A stretch of DNA of 64,000 bases from PALSA-1353 sp050012375 (GTDB lineage: Bacteria; Planctomycetota; Phycisphaerae; Tepidisphaerales; Tepidisphaeraceae). The notes under the pieces were generated by a model, which searched no databases, was not told the origin of the DNA, and was given only the letters and a program-made list of their open reading frames with translations. The position numbers and the translations under genes are program-made. Of the stretch, positions 25,121-34,875 are shown in pieces; the first letter of the stretch is position 1; each line of letters begins with the position of its first letter. Location: positions 7,617 through 71,616 of the forward strand of contig JBEKHH010000024.1 in NCBI GenBank assembly GCA_050012375.1, in the 5' to 3' direction.

Positions 25121-26655
25121 CATTTCTCGGGGTTTTCCGGCGAGATCGCTTCGCGGACGGTCGCCACGATCGCGGGCTGGGGGTTTCGGATCGGCGGAAC
25201 CGCCTGATACGTCTCCCACCCGCCGCCCAGCCCCTTGTATAACGCGATGAACTGGACGACCACATCTTCCCGTGCCACGGCGTACTGGTCCTGGAGAACG
25301 TAGAGTTGCCTCTCGGCGTCGAGGACGTTGAGGTAATCCGTCAATCCGCGGTCATATCGCTGTTGCGCGAGTTCGACCGCGCGCTCGCTGGCCGTGAGTG
25401 CTCCGGCCAGATCGCGAAGGCGTTGCTGCTGGGCATCGTATGAGTTGATCGCATTTTCCACTTCCGCAACGGCGTCAAGGATCGCGCGCTTGTAGCTCAC
25501 CAGAAGCTCATGCGTCCGAAGATGCTCAATGTCGATCATCGCGTCGAGCGCTCCGAAATCGAGCAGCGGCCAGTAGGCCGTTGGGCCGGCTGACCAGATG
25601 AAGCTGTTGACGCCCGGCACTCTGCCGAGCCCCTGCCCCTGCATTCCCACACCGGCGGTAACAGCCACGCGCGGGAAGAGGTTGGCGGTGGCCACGCCAA
25701 TTCGGGCGGTGCCGGCGGCGAGTTCACGCTCGGCTTGGCGGATATCGGGCCTGTGGCGAATCAAATCCACCGGAAGCCCCGGATCGAATTTCTCCGGAAC
25801 AACCGGCAACGGCGCCAACTTGGCCAGCTCCGCATCCAGCGCGCCCGGATATTCACCCAGCAGAACGGCGACGCGGCGCTCGGCGACGGCGAGTTGGGCA
25901 TACAGCGGGGCGATCTCCGATTGCAATGTCGCCAATTGTCGCCGGGCCAGCGCCAGGTCCAATTCGTTGGTCAGGCCGCGATTGAACCGCTCCTGTACGA
26001 GATCGACGCTCTGCTGCTCGATGCGAAGATTATCGCGCGCGATCGACAGCCGGGCCTGAAGATCGCGGTAATCCATATAGGCGCGCGCCACATCCGCGAC
26101 GAGCGTGATCAAGACATCGTTGCGCTGCTCGATCATCGCCTGGGTTTCGTCGCCGGCGGCTTCGATCTCGCGGCGATAACGCCCGAACAAATCGAGTTCC
26201 CATCCCGCGTCGAAGCCCACCACCTGAGTGATTTCCTTCAGGCCCGTGGTATTGGTTCCCGCGTTAAGGGGCGCGGAAACACGGCCCTTGGTCGAATTGG
26301 ATCCAGACCCGCGCGCCGCCGCCCCGCTGGCTTCGGCCACCGGGAGCGCCCCGCCCAGGACGATGGTTTCATATGTTCGCGCCTCCTGCAACCGCGTCAG
26401 GGCGATTTCCAGATCGGGGTTGGCGACAATGGCGCGATCCACGAGAGAATCCAGTTCCGGATCATGCAGCGAACGCCACCAGCGGGTCATGTCCACGAGC
26501 CGCGTCGTGGGCCTCGCCAGCGCGGGCCGAGTGGTGGCGCGGGCGTTATAGGCATCGGGCATTGTCGTGGCCGGGGCGCGGTAATTCGGGCCGACGGTGC
26601 ATCCTTGCAAACCGGCGATCAGTGCCAGGACGCACCACGATTTTGTGCCTTTCAT
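25120..26655 (-). CDS. RND efflux outer-membrane lipoprotein, NodT/OprM family
   Basis: A 511-residue outer-membrane factor. The lipobox is LQGC (Cys about 19) followed by TVGPNYRAP, the typical NodT/OprM start. Two OEP domains follow, with the conserved LDLFGRYRREIEAAGDE, VPEKFDPGLPVDLIRHRPDI and the C-terminal RYDRGLTDYLNVLDAERQL. It should trimerise and open the exit for the RND pump encoded upstream (28024-31218). The gene order pump, adaptor, outer-membrane factor on the minus strand, with small gaps, indicates one operon. Confidence 0.93.
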   Translation of the reverse strand: MKGTKSWCVLALIAGLQGCTVGPNYRAPATTMPDAYNARATTRPALARPTTRLVDMTRWWRSLHDPELDSLVDRAIVANPDLEIALTRLQEARTYETIVLGGALPVAEASGAAARGSGSNSTKGRVSAPLNAGTNTTGLKEITQVVGFDAGWELDLFGRYRREIEAAGDETQAMIEQRNDVLITLVADVARAYMDYRDLQARLSIARDNLRIEQQSVDLVQERFNRGLTNELDLALARRQLATLQSEIAPLYAQLAVAERRVAVLLGEYPGALDAELAKLAPLPVVPEKFDPGLPVDLIRHRPDIRQAERELAAGTARIGVATANLFPRVAVTAGVGMQGQGLGRVPGVNSFIWSAGPTAYWPLLDFGALDAMIDIEHLRTHELLVSYKRAILDAVAEVENAINSYDAQQQRLRDLAGALTASERAVELAQQRYDRGLTDYLNVLDAERQLYVLQDQYAVAREDVVVQFIALYKGLGGGWETYQAVPPIRNPQPAIVATVREAISPENPEK

Positions 26656-26672
26656 CGCTCGAACTCCGTGAA

Positions 26673-28037
26673 CTAGGGCGACGGCGCCACCGATGTCAGG
26701 ATACCGCTGGGATGCTCCACCGGGCGCTGCGACTCCGCGACGGCCGGCTCGGCCTGGCTGGGGGTGACGCGATCGCCGTCGGCGATTTGATCACCGATGT
26801 TAAGCGCCACGTCCTGGCCGGCCGAAATTCCAGCGCCTATCTCAACGACATCTCCTTGGTCACTGGCGATCGTTACGTTGTGAAAGGTGACTTTTCCCTG
26901 TTCGTCCACGGTTGCGACCTGCGGACCCGCCGACCGAAACACCAGTGCGCTTGCGGGTATCTGCAGCAAACCGGACTGTTTCAACTGGAAGCTCACATGC
27001 ACATACATTCCCGGCAGAAGAACCAGATTGGAATTGGGGATATCCACTTCGACCTTTAGCGTTTTAGAGTTGGAATCAATGGCGCGAGAACTACGGGAAA
27101 CGGTTCCCTGAAAAATCTTGCCGGGTAACTCATCGGCAGCAATTTGAGCAGGGGTTCCTTGAATCATCTGGACGCTGGCCGACTCAGGCACGTCAACAAA
27201 CACGCGGATTTTGCTCGATTGCGCGACGGTGTAGAGCGAGGTTGTGCTGGAGGTACTGCCGGCAGTAACCAGTCCTCCGATATCGATGCGCCTGGCCGTA
27301 ACGATACCGTCGAACGGAGCGGTCACTTGCTTGAACTGGGTCAAGGCGGTCAGGCTGTCGATGTCGGCCTGATCGAGACTAACCTGCGACTCCGCCGCGG
27401 CTTCACGGGCAACGCTGCTGTCAGATTCGGCTTTTTTCTCGTCTCGTTCCTGATCGGAGACAACCCCTTTGGGTGAATTCCGCCAGCGATCATAGGTGGT
27501 CCTGGCAAAGGCGACATTGGATTGTTGCACCTTCACCTCGGCCTCGGCGGCTTTCAGCTTTGCCTTGGCGGCCATAAGCTGGTCGTCCAATTCCGGTGTC
27601 TCAATCGTTGCCAATATCTGGCCCTTTTTGACCGTGTCGCCGATATCTGAAACCCAGTTGGCGACATAGCCGTTCACCCGTGCATAGATCGTTGTTTCGT
27701 ACCACGCCCGCGTCTCACCGGGCAGCATCAATGATTGCGTTGCCGGCGCATCCTGTACGCTGACAACGTCAACGGTCGGCGGCTCGTTGGCGGTCTGGGT
27801 CGTTTGCTCGGCCAAAGCTTTCTCCCGCGCCGATGCGTTATGGCTGACGACGACGTAACCGGCAAACAAAGCAATCGCAATAAGGATCGCGAAGACGCTC
27901 AATTTGAGCCCTGTGCGCGGCGCAAAATCCGTGGCTACACGAGACGGCGCGGAAGGCACTGTCGCGAGGATTGACGTCGAATCACTGCCGTGTCCGGAGT
28001 GAACCGCCTTCTCTGGGTTCGGATTAGAGCTTTGCAA
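26673..28037 (-). CDS. RND efflux periplasmic adaptor, TTG start
   Basis: A 454-residue membrane fusion protein. An N-terminal transmembrane helix (LSVFAILIAIALFAGYVVVS) is followed by the lipoyl half (RVNGYVANWVSDIGDTVKKG), a helical hairpin, the second half (FKQVTAPFDGIVTARRIDIG) and a beta-barrel. The open frame extends to 28139, but the TTG at 28037 is favoured: GGAGGA lies 8 bases upstream, and this start overlaps the pump stop (28024-28026) by only 14 nt, as expected for coupling. It connects pump 28024-31218 to the OprM-like channel 25120-26655. Confidence 0.9.
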   Translation of the reverse strand: MQSSNPNPEKAVHSGHGSDSTSILATVPSAPSRVATDFAPRTGLKLSVFAILIAIALFAGYVVVSHNASAREKALAEQTTQTANEPPTVDVVSVQDAPATQSLMLPGETRAWYETTIYARVNGYVANWVSDIGDTVKKGQILATIETPELDDQLMAAKAKLKAAEAEVKVQQSNVAFARTTYDRWRNSPKGVVSDQERDEKKAESDSSVAREAAAESQVSLDQADIDSLTALTQFKQVTAPFDGIVTARRIDIGGLVTAGSTSSTTSLYTVAQSSKIRVFVDVPESASVQMIQGTPAQIAADELPGKIFQGTVSRSSRAIDSNSKTLKVEVDIPNSNLVLLPGMYVHVSFQLKQSGLLQIPASALVFRSAGPQVATVDEQGKVTFHNVTIASDQGDVVEIGAGISAGQDVALNIGDQIADGDRVTPSQAEPAVAESQRPVEHPSGILTSVAPSP

Positions 28038-31000
28038 GAGAGGCGTCCTCCACAGAAGAAACTCTCGGTCGACGCAATAGACGATACATCGTCGGGACGA
28101 AGACAAGGGTCGCAAACGTGGCGAACAAAAGACCGCCAATCACGGCTCGCGCCAGCGGGGCATTCTGCTCTCCGCCTTCGCCGATGCCCAGAGCCATGGG
28201 GATCATACCCAGGATCATGGCGCCCGCCGTCATCAGCACCGGGCGCAGGCGCGTATAACCGGCGGTAATTGCCGCGGTGCGAGGATCGTCGCCGGCTTCC
28301 ATCCGCTGATTCGCGAAGGTCACGACAAGAATGCTGTTTGCCGTGGTCAGCCCAAGGCACATCAGCGAGCCCATCAGCGCTGGAACACTGATCGGCGTCT
28401 GCGTCAGGAACAACATCCAAATGACGCCCGCAAGTGCGAATGGAACGGCCATCAGAACGATCAGTGGGTCGAGCCAGCTTTGGAATTGAATAACCATCAG
28501 CAGGAAAACCAGCACGACGGCCAGACCGATTCCACTGAACAGTCCGTGGAAGCTTTCCGTCATGGTCTGGATTTGGCCGGAGAGATTCACGTGGAGGCCG
28601 GTTGAAGGATCGGGTCGATCCGCGGTGAGGACGCGCTGCAGGCTGCTGGCGACGCGGCCAAGGTCGGCGCCCTGCACGTTCGCCTGAATATCAAACACCG
28701 GGCGAATATTGAGCTGCGAAAGAATCATCGGGACCGTGCCTCGATCCAGGCGGGCGACATTCATAAGCAATTGCCGCTGCGATGAATCCGACTTTGCCAC
28801 GGGAACGGTCAATAGCGATGGAAGAGTATTCACGTGGTACTGGGGCGTCTGGACCAGAAGAGGATAGGTGACGTCGTTGCGGGGATTCAACCAGAAATTC
28901 GGAGATACCATCGCGCTGGAGCTGAGGGTTACCAGCACGCTGTTGGAGATATCTCTTTGCGTCATGCCCATTTCGCTGGCGAGCGTGCGGTCCACGGAAA
29001 CCTTGAACGCCGGCGCGTCAGGAACCTGGAAAATGTGCTCGTCCACCAATCCGGGAACCGTCCCGACGTCGTGCAGGATTTTCAAAGCAGCGGCATAATC
29101 CTGATCGTAATGCGGCCCGGTCACTTGAATGTCGATTGGAGCCGCTTGTCCGAAATTCAGGACTTGGTTCACGATGTCAGCGGGTTGGAAGAAAAATCGG
29201 AGTTCCGGGAAACGTTTGGGAAGCTCGCGGCGCAAATCCGCCATGTGTTGTTCGGTTGGCGTGTGGTTTTTCTTCAGCGCGATCAGGATTTCCCCGTCCA
29301 TCGGCCCGACGGTGGCCGAATCGCTCAATGCGATGTTGATCCCGCTGTATGGCAGGCCGATGTTGTCCAGGACGACGTCGACCTGATTGTCGCCCACGAC
29401 GCCGCGGAGGGCCGATTCAACCTTGGCGAAATCTTCTTCCGTTTGCTCGATTTTTGTGCCGCCCGGAGCGCGCACGTGCAGGCGCATCTGGCCGGCATCG
29501 ACGTTCGGAAAGAAATCCATCCCCAGCCTGGGAAACAAAAGACCTGACGCCGCCATTAAGACCAGGAAGAACGCGACGGTCGGCACGGGACGGATCGTGC
29601 ACCATGCAACCGCGGCGCGATACGTTTCTCGAAACCAGACAAAGCCGTCGTCGAAACCACGGTGAATCAGCTTGAATGGATTGGACGTCTTCCGATGCCG
29701 ATGCGCCGGATCGTGATCCTCATGCATCTTAAGGTGCACGGAAGAGCGCATCAGGGATTTGAATAAAACCGGCACCAGAGTAAACGACAGAACCAGGCTT
29801 GCCAGCAGAGAAACAATCACCGACAACGACATCGGGCTGAACAGATACTTGGCGGTTCCTTCAAGCAGGAAGACGGGGACGAATACGATGCTGATCGCCA
29901 GCGTCGCCAGCATCGTCGGCGTGCCGACCTCGCCTGCACCATCGATGATCGACAATTCAAGAGGATGGCCGAGTCCCAGCCATCGCTCGATATTTTCGAT
30001 GACGACGGTTCCGTTATCGACCAGAATTCCAACCGCCAGGGCGAAGCCTCCCAGCGTCATGGTATTGAGCGTCTGGTGCAGGCAATACATCACAAGTATC
30101 GCGGTGATGACGGACAAAGGAATGGACGCCAGAATAATCAGCGTTAGCCGCCAATTTCCGAGAAAGAGAAGGATCATCAGCGCGGTCAGGGCCGCCGCCA
30201 TCAGCCCGCTCATCACCACGCTGTTCAGGGCCGCCTTGACGAATATGGATTGATCGAACAGCGCCCTGATCGACATGCCGCTGGGCAATAGATGCTCGAT
30301 GTCCGGCAGCGCCTCGCGGATGCCATTGATCACCGAAAGCGTGGAGACGCCACCCGTCTTTCGAATAGTCATGAGCGCGCCCGGCCGGCCATTTTCGTCC
30401 ACGGCGTTGGTCTGAACGATGTAACCATCGCGCACGTTGCCGATGTCGCGGACAAACACCGTTGTCTTACCCAGTGTCTTGATCGGGAAGCTATTCAGCG
30501 CCGCCACGGTTTCGGTGCTGTTGTTCAGGGGGACTTGGTAATCAATGTCGCCGATCTTGGCATCGCCCGATGGCGCTTGCAGGTTTTGATTTTCCAGGGC
30601 ATTGACTACATCGTCGGGCGTCATTCCGCGCGACCGCAGCGCATCCATGTTGAGATCGACCATGATCACCCGCGGCTTCCCGCCATAGGGATATGGAACC
30701 TGAGCGCCGTGGACGACGGCCAGGTCAGGCCGAAGAACCTGCTGTCCAAAATCCGTCATTCGCTCGTCGGGCAGAAACCGGCTTGCCAAGCTTAGCTGAA
30801 TGATTGGAACATCAGTCGCGCCATATCGGATAATCAGGGGCGGCGTAATGTTTCGCGGCATGCTCTTCAGCACGGTTTGGGCGCAGCTCGATAGCTGCGA
30901 CACGGCCCGGCTTACGTCCGCGCCTTCGTGCAGATAGACCTTGATGACCCCAACCCCGTTGTAGCTGTTCGCTTCCAGACGAGAGATGTCGTCCACGAGC

Positions 31001-31218
31001 GAGGCCATCTGTCGTTCATGCTTGACGAGGATGCGATTCTGGATTTCCTCAGCGCTCATGCCGTTGTAGGTCCAGACGACGCTGACAACGGGAATATCGA
31101 TCTCTGGGAAAATATCCACCGGCATGCGCATAGCCGCCCCGATGCCCAGAAGGCAAACCAGAATCAGCACCGCGAACACGGTGTACGGACGTTTCAGCAC
31201 GAACGCGACGACCGACAT
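28024..31218 (-). CDS. RND efflux pump, HAE1-like, atypical proton-relay residues
   Basis: A 1064-residue inner-membrane pump with the usual twelve transmembrane helices and two large periplasmic loops. The start MSVVAFVLKRPYTVFAVLIL and FFPNVDAGQMRLHVRAPGGT are family-typical. In TM4 the motif is GILVDNGTVVIENI, so the second of the two relay aspartates (AcrB Asp408) is Asn. In TM10 GLTTANSILVV has Ala where AcrB has Lys940. Proton coupling may therefore differ from AcrB, although this subfamily may share the Ala. It heads an operon with adaptor and channel and is divergent from the porin at 31717. The substrate is unknown; metal-pump motifs were not seen. Confidence 0.92.
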   Translation of the reverse strand: MSVVAFVLKRPYTVFAVLILVCLLGIGAAMRMPVDIFPEIDIPVVSVVWTYNGMSAEEIQNRILVKHERQMASLVDDISRLEANSYNGVGVIKVYLHEGADVSRAVSQLSSCAQTVLKSMPRNITPPLIIRYGATDVPIIQLSLASRFLPDERMTDFGQQVLRPDLAVVHGAQVPYPYGGKPRVIMVDLNMDALRSRGMTPDDVVNALENQNLQAPSGDAKIGDIDYQVPLNNSTETVAALNSFPIKTLGKTTVFVRDIGNVRDGYIVQTNAVDENGRPGALMTIRKTGGVSTLSVINGIREALPDIEHLLPSGMSIRALFDQSIFVKAALNSVVMSGLMAAALTALMILLFLGNWRLTLIILASIPLSVITAILVMYCLHQTLNTMTLGGFALAVGILVDNGTVVIENIERWLGLGHPLELSIIDGAGEVGTPTMLATLAISIVFVPVFLLEGTAKYLFSPMSLSVIVSLLASLVLSFTLVPVLFKSLMRSSVHLKMHEDHDPAHRHRKTSNPFKLIHRGFDDGFVWFRETYRAAVAWCTIRPVPTVAFFLVLMAASGLLFPRLGMDFFPNVDAGQMRLHVRAPGGTKIEQTEEDFAKVESALRGVVGDNQVDVVLDNIGLPYSGINIALSDSATVGPMDGEILIALKKNHTPTEQHMADLRRELPKRFPELRFFFQPADIVNQVLNFGQAAPIDIQVTGPHYDQDYAAALKILHDVGTVPGLVDEHIFQVPDAPAFKVSVDRTLASEMGMTQRDISNSVLVTLSSSAMVSPNFWLNPRNDVTYPLLVQTPQYHVNTLPSLLTVPVAKSDSSQRQLLMNVARLDRGTVPMILSQLNIRPVFDIQANVQGADLGRVASSLQRVLTADRPDPSTGLHVNLSGQIQTMTESFHGLFSGIGLAVVLVFLLMVIQFQSWLDPLIVLMAVPFALAGVIWMLFLTQTPISVPALMGSLMCLGLTTANSILVVTFANQRMEAGDDPRTAAITAGYTRLRPVLMTAGAMILGMIPMALGIGEGGEQNAPLARAVIGGLLFATFATLVFVPTMYRLLRRPRVSSVEDASLAKL

Positions 31219-31716
31219 CGAATACCTACTCCCAGAATCAGTTTAGGAAGGATTTACTGAACCACGCTGCGGCCCCTCCTCAAATTTCGCCATTGCCACA
31301 GCGGCATTTCGTCGCAGCGACAATTTGTTGGAGCAAAGCTGCGAAGAACCATCTCACGCATTTCTGTCTTTCCTGTTAATTTATCCTGAGTCTCGGTCTT
31401 CGTTGCAAGAAATCTGAACTGAATTCGACTACTACTCATTGTTGACAATCAACTTGTAGTATTTCCTATATAATTAGAAGAAAATCGTATAAACCCTCTG
31501 TTTACAAACAACAGAGGATTTGACAGAATCCAGAGCGACAGATTAGCTACTACTCCGATAGGAAAAGTGTATATCCGAGATTCGATGCGTTGGTATCGCG
31601 TCCCACTCGGAGGCAACCCTCGGAAGGTGACAGCGAGGCGAACAGCGGCTTGCAGACCGCTCCCCCGCGCGCAGAATACGCCCGCGCGGAGAACACACCT
31701 CTACGAGGAGAATACG
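31219..31716. promoter_or_regulatory. Divergent control region between RND operon and porin genes
   Basis: A 498-bp AT-rich gene-free region. Nested inverted repeats are centred on ATTGTTGACAAT (31438-31449), flanked by TACTAC (31430-31435) and GTAGTA (31456-31461). The centre contains a -35-like TTGACA (31442-31447), and TATATAAT lies at 31467-31474 (spacer 19-21, longer than ideal). Downstream there is a second perfect 8-bp inverted repeat, CCTCTGTT / AACAGAGG (31495-31502 / 31510-31517). These look like operators for one or more regulators. The small open frame at 31254-31448 is not supported as a gene. The porin start at 31717 has GAGGAG six bases upstream. Confidence 0.55.
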
Positions 31717-33219
31717 ATGAAGCATCAGATGGTCGCCGAAGGCGCGTCCGCCTCGGGAATTACGTTGAATAGTTTAACAGCAATATGCTCGTTGCGGCTC
31801 GGCAGAGCGCTCATGCTTGTCATAGCCGTGATCTTCGGATTTTTCCCCTGCATCTCGCGCGCCGACGAAGCCGCCGCCACCCAGCCTACCTCCGTCCAAC
31901 AGGACAACGCCGAACTACGAACCGAGGTCAATCAGCTCAAGACCAAGGTGGAAAAGTTGGAGGCCAATCAATCGGCTGGCGGCCAAACGTCACAGCAACC
32001 GGCCGTTGTCCCAAATACCAACCAGTCGGCATTCCCCGCGTTCCATTTCACCAGTGGATATGATCCGGCTGTCGGCTTCGTCATCCGCAGCGATGATGGG
32101 GAGTTCTCACTCCATCCCGGCATCGTGCTCGATTTCCGGAATATGACCAGCTACCGCGAAAAGCTCGTTCCCAACAGCGGCGGCGAAGTGCCCAAGCCCG
32201 GCTATACCACCGAAAACGGGTTCGATGTCACGCGCGCTCGTTTGACATTCGACGGCCGGGTCACTCAAAACGTCAGCTATTTCGTGCAGTTCCAGGACGA
32301 TCAAGGCACGTCGTTCGGGCTGCTTGATGCTTATTGGGCTTATCATTTCGGAAAAGATTCCCCCTTCGCGCTGAAAGTCGGACAATTCAAGGACCCCGTC
32401 TGGCACGAGCGGAATTTGAGCGAGGCGGATCTGCTCGCCGTGGATCGCTCCCTGGTGGAATATCTGCTGGGCGGCGGACAAACCGGCCGCGTGCAGGGCG
32501 TCGACTTGATGTACGACCAGGATCGTGTGCGCACCCAACTCGTATTTCACGACGGATTCAACAGCATCAACACGAAATTCTTCGATGCCGGCGGCTTGGG
32601 CGCAGGCGTCGGCAGCGGGTCGGGCGTTACGCCGGACAATTTCGGCGCCAGCGGCCGGGCGGAATTTCTCCTCCTCGGCAACCGAACCCCTGATTTCAAT
32701 CCTTACACCGAATATGACAAGCAATTCACCGCTCTGGGCGACAAACAGGATATTCTCGTGCTCGGCGCGGGCGCGGACTTCACGCAGGCAAGCTCCAACG
32801 ACGCCTTCTTTCACACCGCCGACCTGCAGTACGACACGGCCTGCGGATTCTCAGCTTACGGCGCATACCTGGGCACATACCGCGACCTGCACACCAATCA
32901 GGGCGTGGTCCCGGGATTCTATTACGATCCCGGCTTCGTCTTTCAGGTGGCATATCTTGTCACGCCCAAGATCGAGCCCTTTGCGCGATACGACTACACC
33001 TATCTGCCGCTTGGCTCCACGACCGGTCTGCTCACCGGAGAGGCCCAGGAGATCACCGTCGGCGCAAACTATTACCTTTACCACCAAAACCTGAAGTTCA
33101 CGCTGGACGCGTCGTGGCTGCCCAACGGCGCCCCGAGCGATTCAGATGCCCTGGGAATCCTTAAAGACAGCGGCCACGGCGAGTACGTCCTGCGGGCGCA
33201 GTTCCAGCTTGCCATATGA
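31717..33219 (+). CDS. Phosphate-selective-porin-like outer-membrane protein
   Basis: A 500-residue porin. It has an extended signal region (hydrophobic core ALMLVIAVIFGFFPCI, cleavage near SRADEAAATQ), a coiled coil (NAELRTEVNQLKTKVEKLEA), then the beta-barrel with ENGFDVTRARLTFDGRVT, GKDSPFALKVGQFKDPVWHE and a final strand ending QFQLAI. The ATG at 31717 has GAGGAG at 31705-31710. It lies divergent from the RND operon, so nutrient entry and efflux functions of the island share one control region. Confidence 0.88.
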   Translation: MKHQMVAEGASASGITLNSLTAICSLRLGRALMLVIAVIFGFFPCISRADEAAATQPTSVQQDNAELRTEVNQLKTKVEKLEANQSAGGQTSQQPAVVPNTNQSAFPAFHFTSGYDPAVGFVIRSDDGEFSLHPGIVLDFRNMTSYREKLVPNSGGEVPKPGYTTENGFDVTRARLTFDGRVTQNVSYFVQFQDDQGTSFGLLDAYWAYHFGKDSPFALKVGQFKDPVWHERNLSEADLLAVDRSLVEYLLGGGQTGRVQGVDLMYDQDRVRTQLVFHDGFNSINTKFFDAGGLGAGVGSGSGVTPDNFGASGRAEFLLLGNRTPDFNPYTEYDKQFTALGDKQDILVLGAGADFTQASSNDAFFHTADLQYDTACGFSAYGAYLGTYRDLHTNQGVVPGFYYDPGFVFQVAYLVTPKIEPFARYDYTYLPLGSTTGLLTGEAQEITVGANYYLYHQNLKFTLDASWLPNGAPSDSDALGILKDSGHGEYVLRAQFQLAI

Positions 33220-33327
33220 GACTGGAAGCAAGTATTTGGCTGGGTGTTGCGCCCGAGTCATTATTTTGATCGCGTTATGCATTCCATAATATAACGCCCT
33301 CCTTCTCAAGCGAAGGAAAGGTGTTAT

Positions 33328-34797
33328 ATGCGGTTGTTTGCCCCTTCCGGGCGGTCAGGAATCATAACGGCTCATTCGGTAGTGATGATGCTGGTGCTGG
33401 CATCTGCCGCGCCGGCGCTGGCGCAGACGCACCCGTCCGACGCCGGCTCAACCGATTCCTCAGACCAATCCAATGCCGTTCTCCAAAAAAAAATCGAAGC
33501 GATGCAAGGCCAGGTTACCTCACTGAATAGCGAGGTGGCTGAGCTTCGCCAAGATCAGACCCAGCCGGCGAGCAATGGCGCGTGGCAGTTCAACTATGCA
33601 AATGGTTTTACCGTTCAGGACGGACAGGATTTCACTCTGAAGGTCAACGGCTTGCTGGATGCGCGATATACCTACGTGGACGCGGACAACCATACCAGCC
33701 TGACCAACACCGCTTTGGGAACCGCGCCCGTCGGCGATCTGAGCGGCTTCAGCTTAAACACGGCGCAACTCGCTCTGTCCGGCAGCGTTTACCAGCACGT
33801 TCTTTTCAAGGTCATGGGCAATTTCGGCAGCACCAGTTCATTCACCGCGCCCACCGCCGGCACGTTTCAATTGAACGAAGCCTGGGGCGCTTTCAGTTTT
33901 TCACCTGAACTCAATATTCGAGCGGGTTCCGTGATTATTCCGATCATTCCGCTCAAAACCATCGCCAACTATGGCGGATCTGAGTTCCCGGACGTTTCCG
34001 ACGTCACGGTCCCGTTTGCCCCTGGATATGGATTGGGCGCCGATGTCTATGGCTTCGTGGACCATCAGCGCTTTTCTTACGACCTGATGTTGGGCAACGG
34101 ATCGAATTCACAGAATCTCGTTGACTCGGCCGTGAACGGCGCGGGCCGCGACAATCGTCTCAGTGCGTACACCCGAGAACAATATGCGGGATCGGGAACG
34201 GTCCCGGAGTTCAACGACGACCCGGACTTGCAGGACCATTCTCATCTCGCATGGATCCTCGGCGCGGGCTTCGGCTACGAATCTCAGAATAGCGCCGCCA
34301 GCGCCTTTCCCGGTTCGCAAACCGCCACGGCCATACCCGGTTTCTCAGCCGCATCCGGGCCCGGCTACCTCGCCGGCAAATACGCTCTCGACGGAAATCT
34401 ATATCGCGCTGCGATCGACTTCCGCACAAAGTATCAGGGCTGGTCCACCTTTACCGAACTCCTTTACCAGGACGTTGCCAGTGAAGCCGGTCCGATCGTC
34501 CCCGGATCCACTCGGACAGAGATTGGGCAATTGGGCTATTTTGTTCAGAGCGGATACTTCCTGGTTCCCCGGCATTTTGAAGTTGCCGCGCGATTCGGCG
34601 AGCTGTACACCCTCAGCTTTCCGCACCACATGGACGAGTACACGCTTGGGCTGAATTACTACTTCGTCGGCGAAAACATGAAAGTTCAACTGGCCGAAAC
34701 GTACGTCCCCCAGGCGGCCGCCTTGACCAGCGGGAATGGTTCTTTGGTCAACACCGAGGATTGGACTACCGAACTTCAGTTGCAGGTAAAATTTTGA
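33328..34797 (+). CDS. Porin-like outer-membrane protein (OmpB/DUF1597-like barrel)
   Basis: A 489-residue outer-membrane protein with signal peptide (SVVMMLVLASAAPALAQ), a short coiled coil (LQKKIEAMQGQVTSLNSEVA) and a beta-barrel ending TELQLQVKF, with the C-terminal Phe typical of outer-membrane proteins. It is more distant from the other porins in the window and lacks the FEVRRA motif. Alternating aromatic/Gly strands (FTLKVNGLLDARYTYVD, NLYRAAIDFRTKYQG) support a barrel. GGAAAGG precedes the ATG. It is probably cotranscribed with 31717-33219 (108-bp gap). Confidence 0.82.
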   Translation: MRLFAPSGRSGIITAHSVVMMLVLASAAPALAQTHPSDAGSTDSSDQSNAVLQKKIEAMQGQVTSLNSEVAELRQDQTQPASNGAWQFNYANGFTVQDGQDFTLKVNGLLDARYTYVDADNHTSLTNTALGTAPVGDLSGFSLNTAQLALSGSVYQHVLFKVMGNFGSTSSFTAPTAGTFQLNEAWGAFSFSPELNIRAGSVIIPIIPLKTIANYGGSEFPDVSDVTVPFAPGYGLGADVYGFVDHQRFSYDLMLGNGSNSQNLVDSAVNGAGRDNRLSAYTREQYAGSGTVPEFNDDPDLQDHSHLAWILGAGFGYESQNSAASAFPGSQTATAIPGFSAASGPGYLAGKYALDGNLYRAAIDFRTKYQGWSTFTELLYQDVASEAGPIVPGSTRTEIGQLGYFVQSGYFLVPRHFEVAARFGELYTLSFPHHMDEYTLGLNYYFVGENMKVQLAETYVPQAAALTSGNGSLVNTEDWTTELQLQVKF

Positions 34798-34875
34798 GAC
34801 GGTAGTCGCGGCGGCGCTCGAACGCTATATTGCCAACGCTCGTAGGTGGTTCTGTATGCTGCGGCACAGGACGGA

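Noticed and set aside
26673..28139. Longer form of the first RND adaptor starting at 28139
   Set aside because: The extension would overlap the pump gene by over 100 nt and has no family sequence, while TTG 28037 has a good ribosome binding site.
31254..31448. 64-codon open frame in the divergent control region
   Set aside because: No ribosome binding site or family resemblance, and it overlaps inverted repeats and a promoter-like sequence.
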